A stretch of 64,000 nucleotides of DNA, from NCBI RefSeq assembly GCF_030263935.1, contig NZ_CP127162.1, positions 510,001 through 574,000 on the forward strand. The letters are read 5' to 3'. The DNA comes from Paenibacillus polygoni (GTDB lineage: Bacteria; Bacillota; Bacilli; Paenibacillales; Paenibacillaceae). Both the position numbers and the translations under genes were made by a program. The notes under the pieces are model-generated. The model saw only the letters and a program-made list of their open reading frames with translations. It searched no databases and was not told the origin of the DNA. Below, one piece after another: positions 8,890-17,159 of this stretch. Every line of letters begins with the position of its first letter. Position 1 is the stretch's first letter.

Positions 8890-9913
8890 AATAGGTTGAA
8901 ATTACTTCTGTATCTTCTTTATTTTCCACATCTTCTTCATGATCTGCGGAATCTTGTCCGGAGCCGAGTACTTCTTGAACGTATGCTTTTAGTTCATCTG
9001 GATCTTTGACGGTAAGAACAGCTGCACCGCCAATCTTTGTCTCTTTAATCAAATTCATAGGAGGTATTTGCTCAGTAGCTTGGAGATTGCTTTGAACCCC
9101 AAGAGCGGCAAGCTTCCAGATATCATTAAATGTAAGGTTCGTATCAATATATGGGTTGACTTCCTTCAGAATCGAGGGAAGCCTTGCCATGGATGACGTA
9201 GTTTTCAATTTCTCAGCAATGGCTCCCAGCAGTTTACGTTGCCTTTCTGTTCTAGAAAAATCCGACATCGCATCATGTCTAAAACGGACATACATTAATG
9301 CTTTTTCTCCATCAAGATGCTGAAATCCCTGCTTTAAATCGATATCGTATTCATGGTTATCTGCCTTGCTCACATAATATAAATCTTTTTCTACTTCGAT
9401 ATCTACGCCGTCCACTGCATCAACGAGTTTGATGAAGCCTTGGAAGTCGGTGTACACATAATACTGAATGGGAATTCCTAAAAGGTCGCTTGCCGCTTGC
9501 ATTGCTATGTCTGGACCATGGGTAATGGCCGTATTAATTCGATTGTTTCCATAGTTCGGTATTGCGGTGTATGTATCACGTAACAGAGAGAACAAGGAGA
9601 TTTTCTTCGTAACTGGATCTATAGAAGCCACTAGCATCGTATCAGACCGCGGGATCTCGCCCTCAGAGAAACCTCTCGCATCCACACCCATAAGAAGCAC
9701 GTTTACAGGCTCGTCGCCTTCCCAAACCGGGGGCTCTATGGCAGAGTCCTGATCTACCTTTTCAATATTGTAAAAAGGCGAGTCTTCTCCTGTTTTTTGC
9801 AAGTCTCCAAGTTCATTTGCGATAGAAATAAAATAGTAACCCCCCGCGAGTAAAGCAACCAGTGCAATCAATGTGATAACAATAATCAGGGCTTGTTTTG
9901 TTTTCTTGGTCAT
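8888..9913 (-). CDS. LytR-CpsA-Psr (LCP) family protein
   Basis: 341 residues: one N-terminal membrane anchor (about 8-30), then an extracytoplasmic LCP catalytic domain (about 70-250). Recognisable LCP features are NVLLMGVDAR with its conserved Asp, the SLLRDTYTAIP region, the Arg-rich YVRFRHD...D..RTERQRKLL stretch, and an acidic, low-complexity tail. LCP proteins transfer undecaprenyl-linked polymers (teichoic acid, capsule, teichuronic acid) onto peptidoglycan at the outer membrane face. The ATG has AAAGGA nine bases upstream. The gene is isolated and convergent with the TM2 gene. Which polymer it attaches is unknown. Confidence 0.92.
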   Translation of the reverse strand: MTKKTKQALIIVITLIALVALLAGGYYFISIANELGDLQKTGEDSPFYNIEKVDQDSAIEPPVWEGDEPVNVLLMGVDARGFSEGEIPRSDTMLVASIDPVTKKISLFSLLRDTYTAIPNYGNNRINTAITHGPDIAMQAASDLLGIPIQYYVYTDFQGFIKLVDAVDGVDIEVEKDLYYVSKADNHEYDIDLKQGFQHLDGEKALMYVRFRHDAMSDFSRTERQRKLLGAIAEKLKTTSSMARLPSILKEVNPYIDTNLTFNDIWKLAALGVQSNLQATEQIPPMNLIKETKIGGAAVLTVKDPDELKAYVQEVLGSGQDSADHEEDVENKEDTEVISTY

Positions 9914-10329
9914 CAGGGATTATCCTTTCAAATCAAGTGGGATTAAGTTTCTTAGATTAAGGGTCATTTACCAAGTTTAATTATAAATAAATGCAAAGAT
10001 GACGTGCTAATCTTTTAACTTACAGTTCTCTTACGAAATTGTAATATAGGTAAGTTTAGAGATTTTTAGATTATATGGTATCGTTGAAACAAGCAAACCG
10101 TTACGTTGAACTGTACGGTTTTCTCATTTTAATCCATATGGATCACGAAAAAGGAGGTAGAACTCATTGGGAAGGCGTTTTTGCATTTTTATCAAATTGC
10201 AGATGTAAACCGATTCAAAAATGGGCGATGGAATCATTTATATGCATCCACATTCCAGGCGGGTAGTCTTCTTTATGCTACCGACAGTCCAAAAAGGATA
10301 ATGAACTCACTTAGAATGAAACTATTTTT
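9914..10329. other. 416-bp intergenic region between LCP and the first CNNM-type gene
   Basis: No convincing gene. It holds the LCP promoter on the minus strand and a long untranslated leader for the rightward CNNM-type gene. A strong AAGGAGG at 10152 is followed only by a short TTG frame of 13 codons (10167-10208), a possible leader peptide, and by a longer frame with no standard start. It did not match my memory of the M-box Mg2+ riboswitch. Function unassigned. Confidence 0.4.
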
Positions 10330-10362
10330 GGAGGTGAATCCCTCAGCTGAGGGAAGTCATTG
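10330..10362 (+). promoter_or_regulatory. Two-SD switch-like leader of the first CNNM-type gene
   Basis: GGAGGTGA (about 10331) is followed by the palindrome TCCCTCAGCTGAGGGA and then, seven bases later, the TTG start at 10360. The arm CCCTC can pair either with the upstream GGAGG or with the downstream GAGGG, which is itself well spaced as a Shine-Dalgarno for the TTG. The same arrangement precedes the next gene at 11709-11742. Confidence 0.6.
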
Positions 10363-11667
10363 GACATTGTAACCATTACAAATTTATTAATACTTCTTAT
10401 ATTAATTGGACTCACTGCTTTTTTCGTTGCCTCCGAATTTGCTGTTGTTAAAATACGTATGTCTCAGATCGACCAACTCATTGGCGAAGGCAATAAAAAA
10501 GCAGTCTTGGCGAAGAAGGTCGTCGCGGATCTAGATTATTATCTTTCAGCCTGTCAATTAGGTATTACGGTTACGGCGCTCGGACTTGGGGCTCTAGGAA
10601 AACCGACGGTGGAACGCTTATTATATCCATTATTTGATTACTTGCATGTACCAGAATCGATCGCTTCTGCTGCTTCTTATGCGATTGCTTTTATTTTCGT
10701 AACCTTTCTGCATGTGGTAGTGGGAGAGATGGCACCGAAGACAGTAGCGATTCAATACGCTGAGAAGATAACCATGCTGCTTGCTGCACCCCTTTATTGG
10801 TTTGGTAAGGTGATGTATCCATTCATTTGGGCATTAAATGGGGCGTCACGTGTCCTTCTTCGTGCTTTTGGTGTTAAGCCTGCGGGGCATGATCAGGCCT
10901 ATTCGGAAGATGAGCTGCGAATTATTATGAATCAAAGTTATGAAGGCGGCGAGATTAACCAGACGAAGCTTGCCTACATGGAAAATGTTTTTTCTTTTGA
11001 CGAGCGCGTTGCCAAAGACATCATGGTTCCTAGGACGGAACTGATTACTATAGATCAGGATATGGAGTATGTAGATATCATTCCTGTTTTAGATCAATAC
11101 AATTATTCCCGTTATCCTGTCATTGAGGCAGGGGACAAAGATCGGATTGTTGGGGTCGTGAATGTGAAGAAAATGCTGCCCTATATTGTTGCTAAAAAAG
11201 AAAGCAAGCTCTCTGATTTCATTCGGGAACTCCCCTATGTTGTTGAAAATACAAGGATTCAGGATGCCATGATTAAAATGCAACAGCAACAAGTGCATAT
11301 GGCCGTCGTTATTGATGAATATGGAGGTACATCCGGCATCCTTACCATGGAAGATATATTAGAAGAAATTGTAGGCGAAATTCGTGATGAATTTGATGCG
11401 GATGAAGTAGCGGATATACAAAAAACAGGGGAACATGAGTATTTGATTAACGGTCGTATCCTCCTGAACGAACTGGAGAAGCAGTTTGGTTTCATCTTTG
11501 AGGGCGATGAAGAGGTGGACACCATTGGAGGTTGGATTCAATATCATAAAGGTACGACGGTTGAGACCGGTGATGTGATTGAACATGGAGAATTTGCATG
11601 GACTGTCGCAGAGATGGATAACTTTCAGATTAAACAAGTTATTCTTCAGCGTGTTCATCATAACTAG
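10360..11667 (+). CDS. CNNM/CorC-type (DUF21-CBS-CorC_HlyC) membrane protein, probable Mg2+ efflux/hemolysin family
   Basis: 435 residues, TTG start. Domain order: DUF21/CNNM membrane domain (about 1-190, three to four helices, with the conserved SACQLGIT and EMAPKT segments), a CBS pair (about 205-330, MVPRTELITID ... GILTMEDILEEIVGEI), and a C-terminal CorC_HlyC domain (about 345-430). The family includes B. subtilis YhdP/MpfA, a Mg2+ exporter, and YugS/YrkA. It is the full-length member of a tandem pair; the second gene starts 73 bp downstream. Translation probably depends on the unusual leader hairpin. Mg2+ export is inference from family. Confidence 0.9.
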   Translation: MDIVTITNLLILLILIGLTAFFVASEFAVVKIRMSQIDQLIGEGNKKAVLAKKVVADLDYYLSACQLGITVTALGLGALGKPTVERLLYPLFDYLHVPESIASAASYAIAFIFVTFLHVVVGEMAPKTVAIQYAEKITMLLAAPLYWFGKVMYPFIWALNGASRVLLRAFGVKPAGHDQAYSEDELRIIMNQSYEGGEINQTKLAYMENVFSFDERVAKDIMVPRTELITIDQDMEYVDIIPVLDQYNYSRYPVIEAGDKDRIVGVVNVKKMLPYIVAKKESKLSDFIRELPYVVENTRIQDAMIKMQQQQVHMAVVIDEYGGTSGILTMEDILEEIVGEIRDEFDADEVADIQKTGEHEYLINGRILLNELEKQFGFIFEGDEEVDTIGGWIQYHKGTTVETGDVIEHGEFAWTVAEMDNFQIKQVILQRVHHN

Positions 11668-11707
11668 AGGGATTCTCTTTTGATGAAAGAAAGTAAGATC
11701 AATTTCT

Positions 11708-11742
11708 TGGAGGTGAATCCCTCAGCCTGAGGGAATGAATTG
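11708..11742 (+). promoter_or_regulatory. Two-SD switch-like leader of the second CNNM-type gene
   Basis: Near-identical to the leader of the preceding gene: TTGGAGGTGAATCCCTCAGC, one extra C in the loop, TGAGGGAA, then the TTG start at 11740. The roughly 35-bp match stands out because the two coding regions have diverged widely at third codon positions. Confidence 0.6.
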
Positions 11743-12786
11743 GACGGAATAATTGCGTTAAACTTAGTTTTGGTCGCTGTATTTATTGGACTCACCGCTT
11801 TCTTTGTCGGAGCGGAATTTGCAATTCTTAAAGTACGGATGTCCAGGATCGAACAACTGATTGCGGATGGGAATAAGAAGGCGATAACTGCCAAAAAAGT
11901 AGCACATGATCTTGATTATTATCTATCAGCCTGTCAGCTCGGTATTACCATTACTGCGCTTGTACTTGGTGCGCTGGGTGAACCGACGGTTGAAAAAATA
12001 CTGCACCCGATATTCGATCATTTTGATGTACCAGCAGCTCTAGCAACGGTGCTATCATACACCATTGCCCTCGCTATTATTACATTTTTACATGTTGTTA
12101 TCGGTGAATTAGCACCTAAGACACTAGCTATTCAGTTTGCAGAAAAGATGACATTACTACTTGCTACACCGCTTTATTGGTTCGGTAAAGTCATGTATCC
12201 GTTTATTTATGCACTGAATGGTTCAGCTCGGATCTTGCTTCGTATATTTGGGGTGAAACCTGCCGGCCACGATACCGTGTATTCGGAAGAGGAGCTCAAG
12301 CTGATTGTGAATCATAGCTATGAACGTGGAGAGATCAATCAGATAGAACTGGATTACCTGGAGAACATTTTTGCATTTGATGAGCGATTGCTTAAAGAAA
12401 TTATGATCGAACGCGAGCAGATCGTTACTTTAAGTCGCGGAATGTCCCTTAATGAGATGATGGAAGTTCTAAACCAGAATGAATACACGCGGTATCCTGT
12501 TATCGAAGAGGGAAATAAACATCGATTTATCGGATTTATTAACACGAAAGAAATGCTGACAAGTATGGCTGCAGGAAGGGAATGTAGAATGGGTGAATTT
12601 ATCCATGATATGCCTTGCTTCTCGCAGAACGCTTCAATTAAAGATGTTCTTATAAAAATGCAGCAAAGTCGTGTTCATATCGCGGCTGTTACAAACGAAG
12701 AAGGAATTACGACAGGGCTTGTTACGATGGAAGATATCTTAGAAGAAATTGTAGGGGATATTCGTGACGAAGCGGTGCTCATCTAA
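11740..12786 (+). CDS. CNNM/CorC-type membrane protein lacking the C-terminal CorC_HlyC domain
   Basis: 348 residues, TTG start. It is a clear paralogue of the upstream gene along its whole length: DUF21 domain (about 1-190) and CBS pair (about 205-335). It stops right after the EDILEEIVGDIRDE segment that ends the second CBS domain, so the ~85-residue CorC_HlyC module is missing. The stop is followed directly by a terminator, so this is a settled short form rather than a frameshift I can see. It may act with the full-length neighbour as a heteromer; that is speculation. Confidence 0.88.
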   Translation: MDGIIALNLVLVAVFIGLTAFFVGAEFAILKVRMSRIEQLIADGNKKAITAKKVAHDLDYYLSACQLGITITALVLGALGEPTVEKILHPIFDHFDVPAALATVLSYTIALAIITFLHVVIGELAPKTLAIQFAEKMTLLLATPLYWFGKVMYPFIYALNGSARILLRIFGVKPAGHDTVYSEEELKLIVNHSYERGEINQIELDYLENIFAFDERLLKEIMIEREQIVTLSRGMSLNEMMEVLNQNEYTRYPVIEEGNKHRFIGFINTKEMLTSMAAGRECRMGEFIHDMPCFSQNASIKDVLIKMQQSRVHIAAVTNEEGITTGLVTMEDILEEIVGDIRDEAVLI

Positions 12787-12791
12787 TCATG

Positions 12792-12832
12792 GCCTGCCTA
12801 GATCTATTGTGATCGGGCGGGCTTGTCTTTTT
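12792..12832 (+). terminator. Terminator after the CNNM-type gene pair
   Basis: GC-rich hairpin GCCTGCCTAGATC / GATCGGGCGGGC with minor mismatches, then TTGTCTTTTT. Confidence 0.7.
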
Positions 12833-12845
12833 GAAGCAAATCATA

Positions 12846-12863
12846 TATCTTAAATTTAAGATA
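12846..12863. promoter_or_regulatory. MhqR-like operator (18-bp perfect palindrome)
   Basis: TATCTTAAATTTAAGATA is a perfect palindrome. It has the TATCT-N8-AGATA form of the B. subtilis MhqR box, which controls hydroquinone/catechol dioxygenase genes by repression, and it stands 63 bp before just such a dioxygenase gene. The binding protein is not encoded next to it. Confidence 0.65.
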
Positions 12864-12926
12864 ATATAATCATTAATGAATTGGAGCTTGCAGCTGCATT
12901 AATCAATTAATAAAGGAGAGCTCATT

Positions 12927-13868
12927 ATGTATACGATTGCAGGTCATCATCATATTTCTATGCTCACAAAGGATGCGAAAGAAAACAATCAATTTTATAC
13001 AAAGGTACTCGGTTTACGAAGAGTGAAAAAGACGGTTAATCAAGATGACCCTGGTATGTATCATCTTTTTTATGGGGATCTAACAGGAAGTGCAGGAACA
13101 GAACTATCTTTTTTTGAAATGCCTCGTGTAGGCAGTACGATTCGTGGAACGAATAGCATTAGCCAGATTGGACTGCTTGTCCCATCCTATGAGAGTTTGG
13201 TTTTTTGGAAAAATAGATTCGAAGTACTTGAGGTACAACACGGAGAAATCACCCAATATGCGGGGAAAGACGCACTGCATTTTCAGGATAACGAAGGTCT
13301 CCGAATGGTGCTGCTGAACAATGACGGATTAGAAACTCCTGAATACTGGTCAGCATGGAAAGATTCTGTGGTGCCTGTAGAGCATCGTATATTGGGGCTG
13401 GGTGCGATTGAATTAACCGTACGTTATGCAGATCGATTAGACAAAACCTTAAAGGAACTCCTCGGTTATGTAGAGGCATCTCGTTCGGAGCATGAAGTAG
13501 TGTATCAATCCGTAGCCGGACAGTCCTTTGGAGAAATTGTAGTGAAACAGCAAGAAGGACCTATAGAAAAACCGGGAAAAGGCAGCATTCATCATATTGC
13601 GATCCGTGTGAAGGACGAGGAAGAATTGCGCTATTGGGATAGGGTTATTAACGAACAGGGATTCCGCACTTCAGGGATCGTAGACCGCTTCTACTTCCAA
13701 AGTTTATATTTCCGTGAATCGAATGGGATTTTATTTGAAATGGCGACCGATGGTCCTGGATTTACAGCAGATGCAAGTGTAGAGTCGCTTGGAGAAGGAC
13801 TGGATCTGCCTCCTTTCTTAGAAGAGAGACGTGCCGAGATTGAAGCGAACTTGCAGCCCATCGATTGA
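12927..13868 (+). CDS. VOC-family ring-cleaving dioxygenase (MhqA/MhqO-like)
   Basis: 313 residues with two vicinal-oxygen-chelate modules (about 5-130 and 150-290). Likely metal ligands are the His of GHHHISM near the N-terminus, the His of IHHIAIRV at about 224, and the Glu of GILFEMATDGPGF near 270. This matches the hydroquinone-type dioxygenases of B. subtilis (MhqA, MhqE, MhqO), which help clear quinone-like electrophiles. AAAGGAG precedes the ATG. It forms an operon with the flavin-dependent oxidoreductase 21 bp downstream, and an MhqR-like palindrome lies upstream. True substrate unknown. Confidence 0.88.
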   Translation: MYTIAGHHHISMLTKDAKENNQFYTKVLGLRRVKKTVNQDDPGMYHLFYGDLTGSAGTELSFFEMPRVGSTIRGTNSISQIGLLVPSYESLVFWKNRFEVLEVQHGEITQYAGKDALHFQDNEGLRMVLLNNDGLETPEYWSAWKDSVVPVEHRILGLGAIELTVRYADRLDKTLKELLGYVEASRSEHEVVYQSVAGQSFGEIVVKQQEGPIEKPGKGSIHHIAIRVKDEEELRYWDRVINEQGFRTSGIVDRFYFQSLYFRESNGILFEMATDGPGFTADASVESLGEGLDLPPFLEERRAEIEANLQPID

Positions 13869-13889
13869 TTACGAAGGAGAGATATAGAG

Positions 13890-14945
13890 ATGGAACAGTA
13901 CCGGATAGACACAAATAAAGGCATTGAATTTGGATTATATTCCATTGGTGAGCACTTAATTGATCCTATGACAGGGAAACGTATTCCTGCGCAGCAACGC
14001 ATTCATGAACTGATTGAAGCGAGCCAATTGGCGGATGAAGCGGGACTTGATGTTTTTGCCGTAGGGGAAAGTCACCAGAACTATTTTACGACACAAGCAC
14101 ATACCGTCATTTTAGGAGCAATTGCACAAGCTACGAAACATATTAAAATAGCGAGTTCAGCAACCGTACTCAGTACCTCTGATCCTGTTCGTGTGTACGA
14201 AGATTTTGCAACGCTCGATTTAATATCAGGCGGACGTGCCGAGATTGTTGCAGGGCGCGGATCAAGAGTGGGAGCGTATAGTTTACTTGGGTATGATGTT
14301 CAGGACTATGAAGAATTGTTTGAAGAGAAAATGGAACTGCTTATGAAATTAAACGAGGAAGAGTTCGTTACATGGGAAGGTCAGTTCAGAGCACCGCTGA
14401 AGCATGCAGGGATCTTACCACAACCACTCCATGGTCAAATGCCGATATGGCGGGCAGTAGGCGGACCTCCAGCGAGTGCAATAAAAGCGGGACGTGCAGG
14501 AGTTCCGATGATGCTGACGACGCTTGGTGGACCTGCGATAAACTTCAAGCACTCCGTGGATGCCTACCGTATGGCTGCAGAAGAGAGTGGTTTTGATCCT
14601 GAAACCTTACCTGTAGCAACGACAAGCTTGTTCTATACTGCAAAGGATTCACAGGATGCACTTCGTGATTATTACCCTTACCTTAATGCAGGGATGAGAG
14701 CACTGAAAGGGAGTGGCTATCCGAAGCAGCAATTCACACAAGCAATAGATTACCGTGATGCACTAATGGTGGGCAGCCCAGAGCAAATCATTGAAAAAAT
14801 GTTGTATCAACATGAATTATATAATCAACAACGTTTCATGGCCGAAATTGATTTTGGTGGAATGCCAATGGATAAAGTAATGAAAAACATTGAACTGATC
14901 GCAACCGTAATTATGCCGGCTGTTAAGAAATATACAGCAAAATAA
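13890..14945 (+). CDS. LLM class flavin-dependent oxidoreductase (luciferase-like)
   Basis: 351 residues forming one bacterial-luciferase-like TIM barrel. Family features include GLDVFAVGESH near residue 50, the SSATVLSTSDPVRVYEDFAT segment near 90-110, and LDLISGGRAEIVAGRGS, a near-invariant LLM motif. These enzymes use FMNH2 or F420 and act on diverse organic substrates; FMN is the likely cofactor in Bacillales. It lies 21 bp after the dioxygenase gene with its own GGAGAG site, so the two are cotranscribed, probably as an electrophile or aromatic detoxification unit. Exact reaction unknown. Confidence 0.88.
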   Translation: MEQYRIDTNKGIEFGLYSIGEHLIDPMTGKRIPAQQRIHELIEASQLADEAGLDVFAVGESHQNYFTTQAHTVILGAIAQATKHIKIASSATVLSTSDPVRVYEDFATLDLISGGRAEIVAGRGSRVGAYSLLGYDVQDYEELFEEKMELLMKLNEEEFVTWEGQFRAPLKHAGILPQPLHGQMPIWRAVGGPPASAIKAGRAGVPMMLTTLGGPAINFKHSVDAYRMAAEESGFDPETLPVATTSLFYTAKDSQDALRDYYPYLNAGMRALKGSGYPKQQFTQAIDYRDALMVGSPEQIIEKMLYQHELYNQQRFMAEIDFGGMPMDKVMKNIELIATVIMPAVKKYTAK

Positions 14946-14994
14946 GCAGGGAATAGAGATAGAACTTGCTAGATCGATCGTGGGTTTAAAAGTG

Positions 14995-15030
14995 AGAAGA
15001 GCCAAGTCTAAATAGACTTGGCTCTTCTTT
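14995..15030. terminator. Terminator between convergent LLM and GH127 genes
   Basis: Long perfect stem AGAAGAGCCAAGTCTA / TAGACTTGGCTCTTCT with a 2-nt centre, then a short T run on the plus strand. It probably serves both convergent genes. Confidence 0.82.
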
Positions 15031-15063
15031 GAATGGTACTGAGGTTCCGGTGTTATATTTTAA

Positions 15064-17037
15064 TTAAGACTGTTCTCGAATCCAAACCTGCATCTCACCT
15101 GGTGTACGGTTGCCCCATAATGTGTATGGAACAGCCAGCAGCCGCTGGGCTTCCTGCTTCGGCGGTGCAGTAGAGTAGAGCGTATCTTTATGTTCTGTAT
15201 CTTCTTCTTGGCGGATGCCGTCCATTTCAAGGAATACAACTTCATCATTCCATATGCCGGTTACTTCGCGAATCTCAGCATCTGCCGGCAGACGAACGGA
15301 TGTCAGTGGAGAGACGTTATCCATCTCTTCCAGACAATAAACGAGCGGACCGCGCTGAAGGGCTACACGGCCTGCGTTTGCTCTCACGTTTGAATGAGAA
15401 TACAGACGCCGTGCTTGCATATCAAAATGAATGGACAGCTGATCGCCTTGCTTCCATGTGCGTTTGAAGTAAGCATATCCATCACGGATTTCCGCCGTGA
15501 TTTCTTCTCCATTCACGCTGAAGGAGGTGTCCTGAGACCAGGATGGCACACGTACAGCTAGAGTGAATATTCCATCACCTTCTACTGCTTGGATCTGTAA
15601 GCTCGCTAGTCCTTTCCAAGGTAATTCACTTGTAAGCTCAATCGTCGCTTTGCTAGAGCCAAGCACAACTTGTGTTTCATTGCCGATATATAGATGGGTA
15701 TAAAGCGTATCCTCGCTTGATGTAAAGATGTATGAGCCAAGGGAAGATAACAAACGGGCAACGTTAGGAGGACAGCAAGCACAGCCATACCATTTTTGAC
15801 GAACCGCCTTCACATGATGTTTGCCTGGATTTCCTTTGCTTGCTTCCGGCCATACTTCCATCGGATTTACATAGAAATAATGTTTTCCATCCTCAGCGAT
15901 TCCGGCCGTTACCGTATTGTAGAGTGCGCGTTCCATCACATCTGCGTATTCCCCTTTCATCTCTGCTTGAAGCATGCGTCTAGCAAAGAAAATAAGGCCA
16001 ATGGATGCACAGGTTTCGGAATAGTTCGTATCATTAGGAAGGTCATAGTCAAAAGTAAAGGCTTCCCCGTGATGGGTTGAACCAATGCTGCCATTCACAT
16101 ACATTTGCTTATGGACAATGTTATTCCATAATCTTTTACAAGCATTCAGCAGTTCCTGATCCCCGTTAAGAATGGCTAAATCGGCCATTGCAGTATACAT
16201 GTAAACTGCCCGGACTGCATGGCCTACCGCTACTTCTTGTTCCCGAACCGGTTTGTGCGCCTGCCAGTATTCGAGGCTTGGAAAATGTTTTTGTACAACA
16301 TCGCCCGTCCAGAAAGACTTCCGTCCCCTGCGCTCCCATTCTTCGCGGAAGAAACTTGGCTTTTGACCTCTCTCATCGATAAAGAAAGAGCTGAGATCGA
16401 GGTATTTTGTATCACCCGTTACTTGGTACAGTTTAATGAGAGCAAGCTCAATCTCCTGATGACCATCGTATCCTCGGATTTGACCGGGCTCTGGCCCATA
16501 GGTAAGGCAGATGAAATCAGCGAATTTCTTTGCTACATCCAAAAGTTTGGTTTTACCCGTACCTTCGTAATAGGCAACAGCCGCTTCAATTAAATGACCT
16601 GCCGTATAAAATTCATGACAGTCGTGCAGATTGGTCAGCCGTTTATCTGGAGCAGCCACCATGAAATAGGTATTAATGTAACCGTCCTCATCTTGTGCAG
16701 CGGCAATCAGGTCAATGGCTTCATCAGCGATTTTGGTAAGATCAGGGTCTGGAGAAGTGGATAGAGAGAAGCCAACGGCTTCGAGCCATTTGTATAGATC
16801 AGTGTCTTGAAAGACAAAGCCATGGAACTCACCTTCCTCAAGTCCGGCAGCAATGCGGAAGTTACGAATCGCTCTGCTTGGCTCAGCGTCAGGAATTGCA
16901 TCATTGAGTGCATCCCACTGATAAGGGATAACGGTATTTTTAACAAGTTCAACATAAGGAGTCCAATAGGAATCGTTAATGGCTATATTTTTTAGCGGTA
17001 AAGGCTGAGATTGAAACGCACTGGATACTTTATTCAT
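15064..17037 (-). CDS. Glycoside hydrolase family 127 (beta-L-arabinofuranosidase-like)
   Basis: 657 residues from the ATG at 17037, which has GGAG nine bases upstream; the open frame continues to 17127 but without a ribosome site. The family fold is an (alpha/alpha)6 barrel with beta sandwiches. The zinc/catalytic cluster known from GH127 HypBA1 is recognisable: E-x-C in NYSETCASIG and the adjacent Cys pair in YGCACCPPNVARLL, one of which is the nucleophile. No signal peptide is seen, so it should act in the cytoplasm on imported arabinose-containing oligosaccharides. It is divergent from an AraC regulator, its likely controller. No sugar transporter is adjacent. Confidence 0.9.
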   Translation of the reverse strand: MNKVSSAFQSQPLPLKNIAINDSYWTPYVELVKNTVIPYQWDALNDAIPDAEPSRAIRNFRIAAGLEEGEFHGFVFQDTDLYKWLEAVGFSLSTSPDPDLTKIADEAIDLIAAAQDEDGYINTYFMVAAPDKRLTNLHDCHEFYTAGHLIEAAVAYYEGTGKTKLLDVAKKFADFICLTYGPEPGQIRGYDGHQEIELALIKLYQVTGDTKYLDLSSFFIDERGQKPSFFREEWERRGRKSFWTGDVVQKHFPSLEYWQAHKPVREQEVAVGHAVRAVYMYTAMADLAILNGDQELLNACKRLWNNIVHKQMYVNGSIGSTHHGEAFTFDYDLPNDTNYSETCASIGLIFFARRMLQAEMKGEYADVMERALYNTVTAGIAEDGKHYFYVNPMEVWPEASKGNPGKHHVKAVRQKWYGCACCPPNVARLLSSLGSYIFTSSEDTLYTHLYIGNETQVVLGSSKATIELTSELPWKGLASLQIQAVEGDGIFTLAVRVPSWSQDTSFSVNGEEITAEIRDGYAYFKRTWKQGDQLSIHFDMQARRLYSHSNVRANAGRVALQRGPLVYCLEEMDNVSPLTSVRLPADAEIREVTGIWNDEVVFLEMDGIRQEEDTEHKDTLYSTAPPKQEAQRLLAVPYTLWGNRTPGEMQVWIREQS

Positions 17038-17159
17038 GATCTCACTCTCCATTTCATGATCTTTTATTACATCATAGTGCAGAATGCTGCCCTTTGTCGG
17101 TAGAAGGTAAGGTATAATAGGTGTCAAAAACTGACCTCATAATGAGAGGGAAGGAGAAA

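Noticed and set aside
9914..10329. M-box (Mg2+) riboswitch before the CNNM-type gene
   Set aside because: I could not find the conserved core blocks of the M-box in the leader; only the SD-proximal hairpin is clear. A covariance search with the M-box model would settle it.
10133..10372. A 70-80 codon gene in the CNNM leader
   Set aside because: The good ribosome site at 10152 is followed in that frame by ATT, not a normal start, and the product resembles nothing; it also overlaps the leader switch.
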